Positions 1-8,901 of a stretch of 64,000 bases of DNA are shown in pieces; the first letter of the stretch is position 1; each line of letters begins with the position of its first letter. Both the position numbers and the translations under genes were made by a program. The notes below the pieces were generated by a model. The model was not told the DNA's origin and ran no database searches. It saw nothing but the letters and a program-made list of their open reading frames with translations. Location of the stretch: positions 1,099,927 through 1,163,926 of the forward strand of contig NZ_JACVQC010000001.1 in NCBI RefSeq assembly GCF_018881505.1, read 5' to 3'. The stretch comes from Polynucleobacter sp. UK-Mo-2m-Kol15 (GTDB lineage: Bacteria; Pseudomonadota; Gammaproteobacteria; Burkholderiales; Burkholderiaceae).

Positions 1-824
1 TCATAGGCAGGATTAAATACTTTATATTGCCCCAATGATCTTTCTAAAGATTGTTTGGCATGTGATGTAGAAGCATGTCCCCGTTTTTCAGATTGAGAGC
101 TATGGCTTGGAGGTTGAGTCCACTCAATCTTCAAGAATGTATTGCTAATATTTTTTTGTTTTGTTCGGATGCTAGGAACATTCTGATATTCCTTATTGAT
201 TAGTTTGGAAACCAGTTGAGCAAGTCCCAAGGAAATCTTTGCATAGCTAACTTGGTCAGATTGATTATCTTTAAGCTGGACTAAATAAGGTCCAATATCC
301 TCTGCAAGTCCTGCGCGAGTAGCTTCTACTACATCCTGCATCAACTCTGGGATAGGCCTTTGGTTTAGTTTGACCCATACCATGCAGAAAATAGAGAGTA
401 ATAGCAGGCCAATGCTGCCTTCTACACCGCCATTGGCCATGAATTCTTGCATCCAGGCGATAAACTGTTTTTGAACATTCTCTTTGCTACCCTTTAGCTC
501 GGCTGGGCAGGTACTTTCTACGCGGATTTGTTCAAGAACTTCAAATACAAATGACTCAATAAAGGTGGCCGGGGAATGAGCGAGGTGCAAATCATAGTTG
601 GAGTAAAGAAGGCGCAATGCAACGCCATCAAGTATGCCTCTTGGGTGAGCCCATGAGGCTTGTAAATAATCTATATTGAGGTGGGGGGCTAAGGCATTAA
701 GTGCAAGGCCTTGATGAAATAGTTGCCAATCCCGAATTTGAAGATGGATATCGCCTGACAGGGAGCGAATGATAGCGCTATATTGATTTTGCAACTCTAC
801 TTCATGGTGGGATTCGTTTTGCAA
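1..824 (-). CDS. CobT-like protein, C-terminus cut by window edge
   Basis: An open frame runs from a TTG at 822-824 to the window edge, about 274 residues, and no stop is seen. It starts 20 bases after the stop of the CobS-like AAA+ ATPase and on the same strand, so the two are probably one operon. The visible part is alpha-helical-looking and ends in a polar, Ser/Gln/Lys-rich stretch, like the N-terminal half of CobT-type partners of CobS. The VWA/MIDAS domain that would confirm this would lie outside the window. No ATG precedes the TTG in frame, so the start is chosen by exclusion. It may belong to aerobic cobaltochelatase or to a related AAA+/VWA metal-insertion chaperone pair; assignment rests mostly on its neighbour. 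Confidence 0.55.
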   Translation of the reverse strand, partial: MQNESHHEVELQNQYSAIIRSLSGDIHLQIRDWQLFHQGLALNALAPHLNIDYLQASWAHPRGILDGVALRLLYSNYDLHLAHSPATFIESFVFEVLEQIRVESTCPAELKGSKENVQKQFIAWMQEFMANGGVEGSIGLLLLSIFCMVWVKLNQRPIPELMQDVVEATRAGLAEDIGPYLVQLKDNQSDQVSYAKISLGLAQLVSKLINKEYQNVPSIRTKQKNISNTFLKIEWTQPPSHSSQSEKRGHASTSHAKQSLERSLGQYKVFNPAY

Positions 825-844
825 GGTTAATGAATAACAAAATT

Positions 845-1822
845 TTAGTTTGTATTGATGGGTAACTCGGTGGCAAAGCAGCGTTGGTAGTATTCAGCAA
901 CTAAAGCTTTTTCTTCTGATGCGCACTTATTTAAAAAGGCTAAAGTAAAGCCTAATTGCAAGTCCTTGAAGATGCGCCAGTTTTCTCCCCAGGTAATAAG
1001 TGTTCGAGTTGACATTAATGTAGAGACATCGCCAGCCTCAAATCCCTTTCTAGTGAGATTGGCAAGGGCAATCATTTGCTTTGCAGTGTTTGGCAAAAGC
1101 TCTGGAACTTTGGCAATTAATATTTTTTCCTCCTCCGGGGGTTCCAGATAATTAAGTGCAGCAACAATATCCCAGCGGTCCATTTGCCCATGATTTAGCA
1201 ATTGAGTCCCTTGGTATAGCCCATTCCAATTACCTAGGCCAACCGTATTGCTTGTTGCAAAAATTCGAAATGCTAGGTTTGGTTCAATGACTTTATTCTG
1301 ATCCAATAGAGTGAGACGTCCTTCTCGTTCAAGCATGCGCTGAATCACAAACATCACATCAGCTTGACCGGCATCGTATTCATCTAGTATCAGTGCAATT
1401 GATCTTTGCAGGCTCCATGGAATCAATCCCTCCTGAAATTGGGTGACTTGCTTGCCATCTTCAAGGGTAATGATCTCTTTCCCAATCAGGTCCATGCGGG
1501 TAATTTGGCCATCTAGATTAATGCGTAAACAGGGCCAATTTAAGCGAGCAGCGATCTGCTCTAAGTGCGTCGACTTTCCAGTCCCATGCATACCTTGCAG
1601 CATGACCCGCCGGTTATAAGCAAACCCAGCCAGAATTGCCACGCTTGCCTCCGGATTAAGTTGATAGCTTGGATCAACAAGGGGTACTAGGCTGGATCTT
1701 TGACTAAAAGCGGGGATTTGAAAATCGGCAAATCTTTTACATTCTGGAAAGGCGGAATGCAGTGAAACCAACTTATCTGGCTTAAAACCGAGTAAATCAA
1801 TGGATGAGGAGTCTGCTGCCAT
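845..1822 (-). CDS. CobS-like MoxR-type AAA+ ATPase
   Basis: A 325-residue AAA+ ATPase. Walker A is GMHGTGKST near residues 79-87 and Walker B is LILDEYDAG near residues 143-151, followed by a sensor-type ATSNT. The overall layout matches CobS, the ATPase subunit of aerobic cobaltochelatase, and the wider MoxR/CbbQ/NorQ group that remodels metalloenzymes with a VWA partner. The start is ATG with AAGGA just upstream. The next gene downstream is a CobT-like partner. The large CobN subunit is not in the window, so a B12 role is unproven. The pair is divergent from xsc across a 142-base gap, which leaves room for a role in the sulfonate island, for example maturing the molybdenum sulfite dehydrogenase. 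Confidence 0.8.
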   Translation of the reverse strand: MAADSSSIDLLGFKPDKLVSLHSAFPECKRFADFQIPAFSQRSSLVPLVDPSYQLNPEASVAILAGFAYNRRVMLQGMHGTGKSTHLEQIAARLNWPCLRINLDGQITRMDLIGKEIITLEDGKQVTQFQEGLIPWSLQRSIALILDEYDAGQADVMFVIQRMLEREGRLTLLDQNKVIEPNLAFRIFATSNTVGLGNWNGLYQGTQLLNHGQMDRWDIVAALNYLEPPEEEKILIAKVPELLPNTAKQMIALANLTRKGFEAGDVSTLMSTRTLITWGENWRIFKDLQLGFTLAFLNKCASEEKALVAEYYQRCFATELPINTN

Positions 1823-1883
1823 GATGCGTCCTTAAAAAGTCTTAATGCATTGCCAAATATATTCCATATTCGGGTTTATCTGC

Positions 1884-1913
1884 TTGACAGCAACGAAAAT
1901 ACGCGATTAATAT
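1884..1913 (+). promoter_or_regulatory. Sigma70-like promoter of xsc
   Basis: A perfect -35 hexamer TTGACA (1884-1889) is followed after 17 bases by TTAATA (1907-1912), or after 18 by TAATAT. It is placed about 50 bases before the xsc start codon and reads toward xsc. The pseudo-palindrome at 1924-1936 falls where transcription should start. Confidence 0.6.
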
Positions 1914-1923
1914 TGATATTGTA

Positions 1924-1936
1924 GAACAAAATGTTC
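1924..1936. promoter_or_regulatory. Candidate IclR-type operator before xsc
   Basis: GAACA-AAA-TGTTC is a perfect 5-base inverted repeat about 11 bases downstream of the -10 element, overlapping the expected start site. A close variant lies in the sauR/bug divergent region at 10735-10748. Binding by the IclR protein of this island is an inference. Confidence 0.4.
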
Positions 1937-1964
1937 CGTTTAATTGAATAACTAGGAGAGCTAA

Positions 1965-3773
1965 ATGTCTAAAGCTGGTGCAAATTTGCCTGTTGGCCCA
2001 CAAAAAATGACCCCCTCTGAGGCTTTTGTCGAAACCATGGCAGCCAATCAGGTGACGGATATCTTTGGAATTATGGGCTCAGCCTTTATGGATGCAATGG
2101 ATATTTTTGCTCCTGCGGGCATTCGCTTAATACCCGTTGTGCATGAGCAGGGCGCAGCCCATATGGCTGATGGCTACGCACGAGTCAGCGGTCGTCATGG
2201 TGTAGTGATTGGCCAAAATGGTCCTGGCATTAGTAACTGCGTTACAGCAATTGCAGCTGCCTTTTGGGCACATAGCCCAGTAGTGATTGTTACTCCAGAG
2301 ACTGGAACTATGGGCATGGGTCTAGGCGGATTTCAGGAAGCCAACCAATTACCGATGTTTGAAGAGTTCACTAAATATCAAGGTCACGTTAATAATCCAA
2401 AACGGATGGCTGAATACACTGGCCGCTGTTTTGATCGCGCCATGTCCGAAATGGGCCCAACTCAATTGAATATTCCCCGCGATTATTTTTATGGCGAAAT
2501 TGAAGTAGAAATTCCACAGCCTAATCGTCTCGATCGCGGCCCTGGTGGCGAAAAGAGTTTGGATGAGGCTGCAGAGTTACTAGCCAATGCCAAATTCCCC
2601 GTCATTATTTCTGGTGGTGGTGTTGTCATGGCTGATGGCATGAAAGAGTGTCAGGCTTTTGCAGAGCGTTTAGGTGCCCCAGTGGTGAATAGTTATTTGC
2701 ATAATGACTCCTTCCCAGCAAGTCATCCGCTATGGTGTGGGCCTCTAGGTTATCAAGGCTCAAAGGCTGCAATGAAGTTGATTTCTCAGGCTGATGTGGT
2801 TGTCGCGCTAGGCTCACGCCTTGGACCATTTGGTACTTTGCCACAGCATGGTATGGATTACTGGCCTAAGAATGCCAAGATTATTCAGATCGATGCCGAT
2901 AACAAGATGTTAGGCTTGGTTAAGAAAATCTCAATAGGTATTTGTGGTGATGCCAAAGAGGCTGCAATTGCGTTGACTAAGCGTTTAGCTGGTAAGACCT
3001 TGGTTTGTGATGCGACAAAAGCTGAGCGTGCAAAAACCATTGCTACGGAAAAAGCGGCATGGGAAAAAGAGTTAGATGAGTGGACTCATGAGCGTGATCC
3101 ATTCAGCCTTGACATGATTGAAGAGCAGAAACAAGAAAAGACTCCAACAGGAGGCAATTATCTACATCCGCGCCAGGTTCTGCGTGAGCTAGAAAAAGCA
3201 ATGCCAGCAGATGTGATGGTCTCCACAGACATTGGTAATATTAACTCCGTTGCAAATAGTTATTTGCGTTTCGAGCGCCCAAGAAGTTTCTTTGCGCCAA
3301 TGAGCTTTGGTAATTGCGGCTATGCTTTGCCTACTATTATTGGTGCTAAAGCAGCAGCGCCAGACCGGCCTGCGATTGCTTATGCTGGTGATGGTGCTTG
3401 GGCTATGAGTATGGTGGAGATTCTGACTGCAGTCCGCCATGACATTCCCGTAACGGCCGTAGTCTTCCATAATCGTCAATGGGGTGCTGAGAAAAAGAAC
3501 CAAGTTGACTTCTATAACCGCCGCTTTGTTGCTGGTGAATTAGATAGCCCAAGTTTTGCAGGCATTGCTAAGTCTATGGGTGCTGAGGGTATCGTAGTTG
3601 ATCAACTTGACCAAGTTGGACCGGCCCTTAAGAAGGCAGTTGAGATGCAAATGAAAGAAGGTAAAACCTGTGTTGTCGAGATTATGTGTACTCGCGAACT
3701 AGGTGACCCCTTCCGTCGTGATGCGCTTTCTAAGCCAGTACGCTTCTTGGATAAGTACAAAGACTACGTCTAA
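1965..3773 (+). CDS. xsc: Sulfoacetaldehyde acetyltransferase
   Basis: Thiamine-diphosphate enzyme of 602 residues that converts sulfoacetaldehyde and phosphate to acetyl phosphate and sulfite, the C-S bond-breaking step of taurine, isethionate and sulfoacetate catabolism. The family layout is complete: N-terminal PYR domain with catalytic Glu61 in VVHEQGAAHMADGYAR, central domain, and C-terminal PP domain with the metal-binding GDG at 475-477. Length and sequence style fit Xsc rather than acetolactate synthase. The start is ATG with AGGAG eight bases upstream. It has its own promoter and terminator and is physically separated from the other sulfonate genes by the minus-strand soe operon, but those neighbours (phosphate acetyltransferase, sulfite dehydrogenase, sauS/sauT-like genes) use its two products and make its substrate. 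Confidence 0.93.
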   Translation: MSKAGANLPVGPQKMTPSEAFVETMAANQVTDIFGIMGSAFMDAMDIFAPAGIRLIPVVHEQGAAHMADGYARVSGRHGVVIGQNGPGISNCVTAIAAAFWAHSPVVIVTPETGTMGMGLGGFQEANQLPMFEEFTKYQGHVNNPKRMAEYTGRCFDRAMSEMGPTQLNIPRDYFYGEIEVEIPQPNRLDRGPGGEKSLDEAAELLANAKFPVIISGGGVVMADGMKECQAFAERLGAPVVNSYLHNDSFPASHPLWCGPLGYQGSKAAMKLISQADVVVALGSRLGPFGTLPQHGMDYWPKNAKIIQIDADNKMLGLVKKISIGICGDAKEAAIALTKRLAGKTLVCDATKAERAKTIATEKAAWEKELDEWTHERDPFSLDMIEEQKQEKTPTGGNYLHPRQVLRELEKAMPADVMVSTDIGNINSVANSYLRFERPRSFFAPMSFGNCGYALPTIIGAKAAAPDRPAIAYAGDGAWAMSMVEILTAVRHDIPVTAVVFHNRQWGAEKKNQVDFYNRRFVAGELDSPSFAGIAKSMGAEGIVVDQLDQVGPALKKAVEMQMKEGKTCVVEIMCTRELGDPFRRDALSKPVRFLDKYKDYV

Positions 3774-3793
3774 TTACTATCAGAGATTAAATG

Positions 3794-3818
3794 GGCCCGA
3801 CGTTGTCGGGCCTTTTTT
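3794..3818 (+). terminator. Rho-independent terminator after xsc
   Basis: GGCCCGAC-gtt-GTCGGGCC forms a perfect 8-base GC-rich stem, followed by six T. It lies between the convergent ends of xsc and the nitroreductase gene and may act for xsc mainly. Confidence 0.85.
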
Positions 3819-3822
3819 ATTG

Positions 3823-4392
3823 CTAAAAAACGGAATGGTATGTAGATAAATCAGGCCTAACTCGACTCGGTTTATTTTGAGTCACTGTGCCAATCGTGAT
3901 GAAACAAATTGGGTCTTCGTGATCCGCAAGATGAAAAAGACTTCTGAGCCTTAGGCTTTGTAGGGCTTTGCCGCTAGAGAGTCCTGAGCCAAAGCCAAGA
4001 GCATAAGCGCTAAGTAGTACATTCTGAATTGCGCACCCCAAAGATACTAGCTTCTCTTCTTTGCTAATTTCATTGGTGTTATCGGCATAGTTAGCAATAG
4101 CCAATAGAAGCAGGGGGCCACGCAAAGCTTTTTCTCGAGCCTCCTGAAGCTGGATCGGTGAGGCGCTTTGATCTCGATCGAGTAGGCATTGACGAAAGAC
4201 TTCGCCTAGAGCAGGACGACTACTTTGTCCGATTTCAATAAAACGCCAGGGGACTATTCTGCCATGGTCTGGGGCAGCATTTGCTGCCAATAGAATCTGA
4301 TTCTTTTGGGAATCGCTCGGACCAGGGTTACCAAGTCTTTTGGGCGAGACATGCACTCTTCCATGAATGAGTTTCTCAGCAAATTCATCCAT
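3823..4392 (-). CDS. Nitroreductase-family flavoprotein
   Basis: An FMN-dependent nitroreductase-family protein resembling the YdjA type: the AANAAPDHGRIVPWRF stretch is the usual flavin/substrate region near the N-terminus of that group. It is the last gene of the sauR-pta-soeABC operon. The frame extends upstream to 4467, overlapping soeC by about 60 bases; the ATG at 4392 (MDEFAEKL) is preferred because it matches where family members begin and leaves a 14-base gap, but neither start has a clear Shine-Dalgarno. The substrate is unknown, and a direct role in sulfonate breakdown is not established; a detoxifying or flavin-recycling function is possible. Confidence 0.75.
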   Translation of the reverse strand: MDEFAEKLIHGRVHVSPKRLGNPGPSDSQKNQILLAANAAPDHGRIVPWRFIEIGQSSRPALGEVFRQCLLDRDQSASPIQLQEAREKALRGPLLLLAIANYADNTNEISKEEKLVSLGCAIQNVLLSAYALGFGSGLSSGKALQSLRLRSLFHLADHEDPICFITIGTVTQNKPSRVRPDLSTYHSVF

Positions 4393-4406
4393 AGAATGAG
4401 CGATCT

Positions 4407-5342
4407 TTATGACACTCTCTGATAGTACAAATTTTGAGGGTGATTCGCTTCTGCGAAAAACATCCATCTTTCGGCCAATAAGCCGATGTAATGCATGACT
4501 AGGGCTATAGCTATTTGAGCAATATTTGGAGAGTTCATGGCAAAAGCGAGCAAGATCATTGGGCCAACATAGGTCATTATTAAAATAATCTTTCGAATAT
4601 TACCAATGACTCGATCCGTTTGATGATGGAAAAATTCTCGAGTATTAAAGCTGCCACCCATAAATCCCATTGAAGTTTGGCGAATATTGTTACCCTTAAT
4701 CCCTGTCGCAGAAGCTAAATTAGATTTCGGTTTTAACTTTTGATTACGACGCCAGATCCATAGCTTGAGATTGAGGGCCAGAAATAACAATATAAAGTTA
4801 GCGCTGGTGATAAGGCCCATGCCCAAAGGAACATTGGACCCATTCCAAACCATTAGAAGAAGTTCAAGCAGTAAACCGCCTGAGCTTAATCCCAGCAGGA
4901 TGAAATTACTCAGAGTAGAGGGGTGCGACCATTCTTGAATAAACCGAATGCATTGGTAAATTTTGGCAGTGCAGATCCATAAGGCAAAGATGCTAATCAG
5001 CAGTGTAGCCCATACCCATGCTGGCACCATTCCAGAAATGACACAGAAGAAGGTGATTGCAGTCAGCGCCATGACCGCTGGTAAGGCGATTACTTCTCGT
5101 GAAAGCCATGAAGTCCGCCACATCATCGCAGCGCGCCAAGCTCGTTCAGGATGTCCCAAATGGAAAAACGATGCGACCAAACTCACGCTGAGCAGTATGA
5201 AGCTGACTGGTAATGCCAGCATTGATAGAAAAGGCGCAGATAAGACTGGACCCTCTATATTTAATAGGGCTAAGAAAAATAAGAGACCCTGCGCCATTCC
5301 TGCAAGCGTCGTAAAAAAGATAATTGAAAATTGTGGGCGCAT
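4407..5342 (-). CDS. soeC: Sulfite dehydrogenase membrane anchor (SoeC-like, DmsC family)
   Basis: A 311-residue integral membrane protein with about eight hydrophobic helices, of the DmsC type that anchors a molybdopterin oxidoreductase and passes electrons to or from quinone. HLGHPERAWRA near residues 62-72 is typical of the family. It overlaps the Fe-S subunit gene by one base, so the two are translationally coupled. Within this operon the natural reading is SoeC of the SoeABC sulfite-oxidising complex, sending sulfite electrons into the quinone pool. A DMSO reductase anchor is the main alternative and is judged less likely from context. Confidence 0.82.
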   Translation of the reverse strand: MRPQFSIIFFTTLAGMAQGLLFFLALLNIEGPVLSAPFLSMLALPVSFILLSVSLVASFFHLGHPERAWRAAMMWRTSWLSREVIALPAVMALTAITFFCVISGMVPAWVWATLLISIFALWICTAKIYQCIRFIQEWSHPSTLSNFILLGLSSGGLLLELLLMVWNGSNVPLGMGLITSANFILLFLALNLKLWIWRRNQKLKPKSNLASATGIKGNNIRQTSMGFMGGSFNTREFFHHQTDRVIGNIRKIILIMTYVGPMILLAFAMNSPNIAQIAIALVMHYIGLLAERWMFFAEANHPQNLYYQRVS

Positions 5343-5998
5343 TATTTGTCATTCCTTGCTGCGTCAATAGTTTCCATGATCGAGCGGGGTAAGTAGTGAT
5401 TAGCTGGTTGGGTTTCCCATTCAGGCATGAGAGCGTATCCTGCTCGCTCTTCAATCGCTTTGCTAGCTGCTGACTCTGGATCATGAACGTCACCAAAAAT
5501 ACGTGCACTGGTTGGGCAGGCGAGAACACATGCGGGCTTACGTTCTGATTCAGGCAAGGTTTCGCTATAGATACGATCTACGCATAAAGTGCATTTCGTC
5601 ATGACCTGGCGCTCTTCATCTAGTTCACGTGCACCATACGGGCATGCCCAAGAGCAATAACTACAACCAATACATTTGTCGTAATCTACTAATACGATAC
5701 CGTCTTCTTTGCGCTTGTAGCTTGCCCCGGTTGGGCAAACTGGCACACAGGGTGGATCTTCGCAATGTAAACACGATTTTGGAAAGTGTACGGTTTGGGT
5801 ATTAGGAAAAGAGCCCGCTTCGTAGGTTTGAACGCGGTTAAAGAAAGTTCCACTGGGACTTGCACCATAAGCATTTAGGTCGGTTAATGGTCCAGCAGAG
5901 CCAGAGGTATTCCACTCTTTGCAAGACGTGACACAGGCATGACAGCCGACACATACATTGAGATCAATAACTAAGGCGAGTTGTTTGTTGGCGCTCAT
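5342..5998 (-). CDS. soeB: Sulfite dehydrogenase Fe-S subunit (SoeB-like)
   Basis: A 218-residue electron-transfer subunit with four [4Fe-4S] ferredoxin-type motifs, the first being C16-x2-C19-x2-C22-x3-C26, then groups in CLHCEDPPCVPVC and CIGCSYCSWAC and a last group in CTLC...ACVLACP. This is the standard DmsB/PsrB/SoeB layout that wires a molybdenum catalytic subunit to a membrane anchor. There is no signal peptide, so it sits on the cytoplasmic face. It overlaps soeA by four bases (ATGA) and soeC by one, a tight coupling that suggests fixed stoichiometry. Confidence 0.87.
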   Translation of the reverse strand: MSANKQLALVIDLNVCVGCHACVTSCKEWNTSGSAGPLTDLNAYGASPSGTFFNRVQTYEAGSFPNTQTVHFPKSCLHCEDPPCVPVCPTGASYKRKEDGIVLVDYDKCIGCSYCSWACPYGARELDEERQVMTKCTLCVDRIYSETLPESERKPACVLACPTSARIFGDVHDPESAASKAIEERAGYALMPEWETQPANHYLPRSIMETIDAARNDK

Positions 5999-8880
5999 TT
6001 GCTTGCCTCCTTCTTGAGAGTCATGCCAGGTACTTCATGTGCCTTTACCTGTGGCCATGTCTCTTGTGCTTCTTCATCTCCAGCTGGCGCTAACCGCACT
6101 CGTACGTCATACCAGCCTGCTTGACCAGTAATTGGGTCTGAGTTACTTACAGTAAAGCCGCCTAATGGGAGCTCTTCAGAGATTAAATGATTTAGCAAGA
6201 AGCCTTTTTTGGACTCATCCGCATTATCAGAGAGGCTCCATGCAGATTCGGCTTTACCAATTGCATTCCATGTCCAGACTGTGCCAGGATCAACAGCTTC
6301 AGAATGGCGAGCCATGCACTTGACCTTACCCCATTGGGATTCAATCCACATCCATGCTCCATCTGCAATGCCATGCTGAAGGGCTGTTGCTGTATTGACG
6401 TACAAATAATTATGGCTATGAATTTGTCTTAACCAGGCATTCTGAGAATCCCATGAGTGATACATGGCCATAGGGCGTTGGGTAATCGCATTCAAAGTAA
6501 ATTTGCTGAGATCAGTTGCCTCATCTTCAAGTGGCGGATACCAAAATGGCAGCGGATCAAAATATTTATAGATCCGATCCTTAAGGTGTGTGGGTGGTTG
6601 CGCTCCAGGGCGCTTACCAGTAGCAGCCAATCTAAATCTTTGCAAGATGTCTGAATAGATGGCAATCATAATGGGATCATTTTTTTGCCTTAGTGCATTT
6701 TCTTTGGAAAAATCCAAATATCCTTTATTCCAATTGCGCATATATTGATGTTCAGGCGGCATATGGTATTGATGCACGCAGTTATTCTCGGCATATTTTT
6801 GCCACTGATTTGGGTTTGGCTCTCCTTTGAGTGGTTTTTCACCATCTTTACCTCGCCACCCAGTTAGAAATCCAATACCTGAATCAGGTGTGGTCTGAAA
6901 GCGGGTAATGAAGTCAGGATAGTCTTTAAATTTGCGTTCGCCTTCCGCTGTTGTAAAGGCGGGAAACTTTAGGCGAGAGGCAAGCTCAATGAGAACCTCT
7001 TGAAATGGTTTGCATTCTCCCAAAGGTTCGAGAACTGGAATACGTACTGAATCTACTGGACCATCAAATTCAGAAATAGGGCGATCCAACATACTCATGA
7101 CATCGTGACGCTCTAGATAGGTAGTGTCTGGTAATACGAGATCTGCAAAGTCCACCATTTCAGACTGGAAAGCATCGCATACGACTAGGAATGGAATTTT
7201 AAATTCGCCATCCGGGTTTTTAGCATTCAAATGCTCCCGCACTTCCATCGTATTCATCGTGGAATTCCATGACATATTTGCCATAAAAATCATGAGCGTA
7301 TCAATAGAGTAGGGGTCACCTTTCACTGCATTCGTAATGACGTTATGCATCAAACCATGGGCAGCTAAAGGATGTTCCCAAGAGTAGGCTTTATCAATCC
7401 GTAATGGATTGCCTTGTGAATCTAGAGCTAAATCTTCCGGTTGTGTTGGCCAGCCCAATGGGGGTTTAGCTAACGGTGTATTAGGCTTAATGTCATTTTC
7501 AGATGATGGTGGCTTTGCATTGGGTGGCACCTGTCTTGGGTAGGGCGCCTTATGTCTAAACCCACCTGGGCGATCAATCGTTCCTAATAACGACATTAAT
7601 ACTGCTAAGCCACGCGTTGTTTGAAAGCCATTAGAGTGAGCAGAGAGTCCGCGCATTGCATGAAATGCAACTGGCCTTCCAACTACAGTGTCATGTTTTT
7701 CTCCCCAGGAATCTGTCCAAGAAATGGGTAGTTCAAATTCTTGTCCGAACGCTGTATCAGCAATTTCCAGGGCAAGTTTGCGTATTCTTGCTGCAGGGAT
7801 ACTGGTAATAGCTGCTGCCCATTCTGGGGTAGTTTCACTGACTTGGCGCTTTAGCAGCTCAAATGCAGGTACAACTTTCTTGCCTTGATGGGGACCGGGT
7901 CCCATTGTGTATTCACCTACTAGAACCGGAGATGTCCCCTGTTGAAAGCAAGGCTGCGCACTTTGAGTTTTTTCATCCCAAATGTATTTGTTATGAGGTA
8001 GATCTAGGTTGATAGGATCTGAATCTGGATCGTATAAAAATAATCCTTCTTCTGCGCCAGAATCCATGCAAACTAATTGTGCTGAGTTGCTAAAACGTTT
8101 TAAGAAGGGGGCGTCATATTTCTCAAGACGAATAAGTTCATGCATGAGTGCCATAAACAGAGCGCCATCAGTGCCAGGTTTAATCGGGATCCACTCATCT
8201 GCAATCGCTGAATATCCAGTTCTAACTGGATTGATTGAGATAAATCGCCCCCCAGCTCTTTTAAATTTAGATAAGGCAATCTTCATTGGATTGCTGTGAT
8301 GATCTTCGGCTGTGCCAATCATGACAAATAGTTTGGCTCGCTCTAAATCAGGGCCACCAAATTCCCAAAAGCTGCCACCGATGGTGTAGATCATTCCTGC
8401 AGCCATATTGACCGAGCAAAATCCGCCATGCGCAGCATAGTTAGGTGTGCCAAATTGCCGTGCAAACAAACCTGTTAAGGCCTGCATTTGATCTCGTCCC
8501 GTAAAGAGAGCAAACTTTTTAGGATCAGTAGCGCGTATCTGACTTAGGCGTTTAGTCAGAATTTCAAAGGCCCTCTCCCAGCTAATGGGCTCAAAGTCGC
8601 CGTCTCCGCGGTTACTACCCACTTTTCTCAAGAGTGGTTGCGTAATGCGAGCAGGGGATTTCTGCTTCATGATTCCTGAAGCCCCTTTGGCGCAAATGAC
8701 ACCTTGGTTTAGGGGGTGCTCTGGATTACCATCAATATACACAAGCTCACCATCGCGTAGATGTGCGCGGATACCACATCGGCATGCACACATGTAGCAA
8801 GTCGTTTTCTTAATTTCTGTAGCGGGCCCTTGTTTCTGAATGGGGTCATGCACCGGGTCATTTGAAAATAGTTTGAACAT
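5995..8880 (-). CDS. soeA: Molybdopterin sulfite dehydrogenase catalytic subunit (SoeA-like)
   Basis: A 961-residue complex-iron-sulfur molybdoenzyme. The N-terminal Fe-S region has Cys28, 31, 33, 35 and 63 (CYMCACRC ... ICAKG), and the likely Mo ligand region is HGGFCSVNMAAG with Cys155. The C-terminal domain is the usual molybdopterin dinucleotide-binding fold. There is no twin-arginine signal, so the enzyme is cytoplasmic, as SoeABC is and as DMSO reductase (Tat-exported) is not. It is encoded after pta in the operon of the sulfonate regulator, which supports oxidation of the sulfite released by Xsc. Enzymatic substrate is inferred from context and family, not proven by a diagnostic residue. 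Confidence 0.87.
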   Translation of the reverse strand: MFKLFSNDPVHDPIQKQGPATEIKKTTCYMCACRCGIRAHLRDGELVYIDGNPEHPLNQGVICAKGASGIMKQKSPARITQPLLRKVGSNRGDGDFEPISWERAFEILTKRLSQIRATDPKKFALFTGRDQMQALTGLFARQFGTPNYAAHGGFCSVNMAAGMIYTIGGSFWEFGGPDLERAKLFVMIGTAEDHHSNPMKIALSKFKRAGGRFISINPVRTGYSAIADEWIPIKPGTDGALFMALMHELIRLEKYDAPFLKRFSNSAQLVCMDSGAEEGLFLYDPDSDPINLDLPHNKYIWDEKTQSAQPCFQQGTSPVLVGEYTMGPGPHQGKKVVPAFELLKRQVSETTPEWAAAITSIPAARIRKLALEIADTAFGQEFELPISWTDSWGEKHDTVVGRPVAFHAMRGLSAHSNGFQTTRGLAVLMSLLGTIDRPGGFRHKAPYPRQVPPNAKPPSSENDIKPNTPLAKPPLGWPTQPEDLALDSQGNPLRIDKAYSWEHPLAAHGLMHNVITNAVKGDPYSIDTLMIFMANMSWNSTMNTMEVREHLNAKNPDGEFKIPFLVVCDAFQSEMVDFADLVLPDTTYLERHDVMSMLDRPISEFDGPVDSVRIPVLEPLGECKPFQEVLIELASRLKFPAFTTAEGERKFKDYPDFITRFQTTPDSGIGFLTGWRGKDGEKPLKGEPNPNQWQKYAENNCVHQYHMPPEHQYMRNWNKGYLDFSKENALRQKNDPIMIAIYSDILQRFRLAATGKRPGAQPPTHLKDRIYKYFDPLPFWYPPLEDEATDLSKFTLNAITQRPMAMYHSWDSQNAWLRQIHSHNYLYVNTATALQHGIADGAWMWIESQWGKVKCMARHSEAVDPGTVWTWNAIGKAESAWSLSDNADESKKGFLLNHLISEELPLGGFTVSNSDPITGQAGWYDVRVRLAPAGDEEAQETWPQVKAHEVPGMTLKKEASK

Positions 8881-8901
8881 AGTCTTATTTGTTTATTGGA
8901 G

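Noticed and set aside
1965..3773. Acetolactate synthase large subunit for the thiamine-diphosphate enzyme
   Set aside because: No ilvN/ilvC neighbours; sequence style, length and partner genes match Xsc.
4963..5370. 135-residue frame antisense to soeC
   Set aside because: It is a mirror of the hydrophobic soeC codons, without a start signal.
8009..8299. 96-residue frame antisense to soeA
   Set aside because: Shadow of a well-supported gene; no ribosome-binding site.
5995..8880. Calling the molybdenum operon a DMSO or polysulfide reductase
   Set aside because: The catalytic subunit has no Tat signal, and it lies with pta and the sulfonate regulator, which fits SoeA better.
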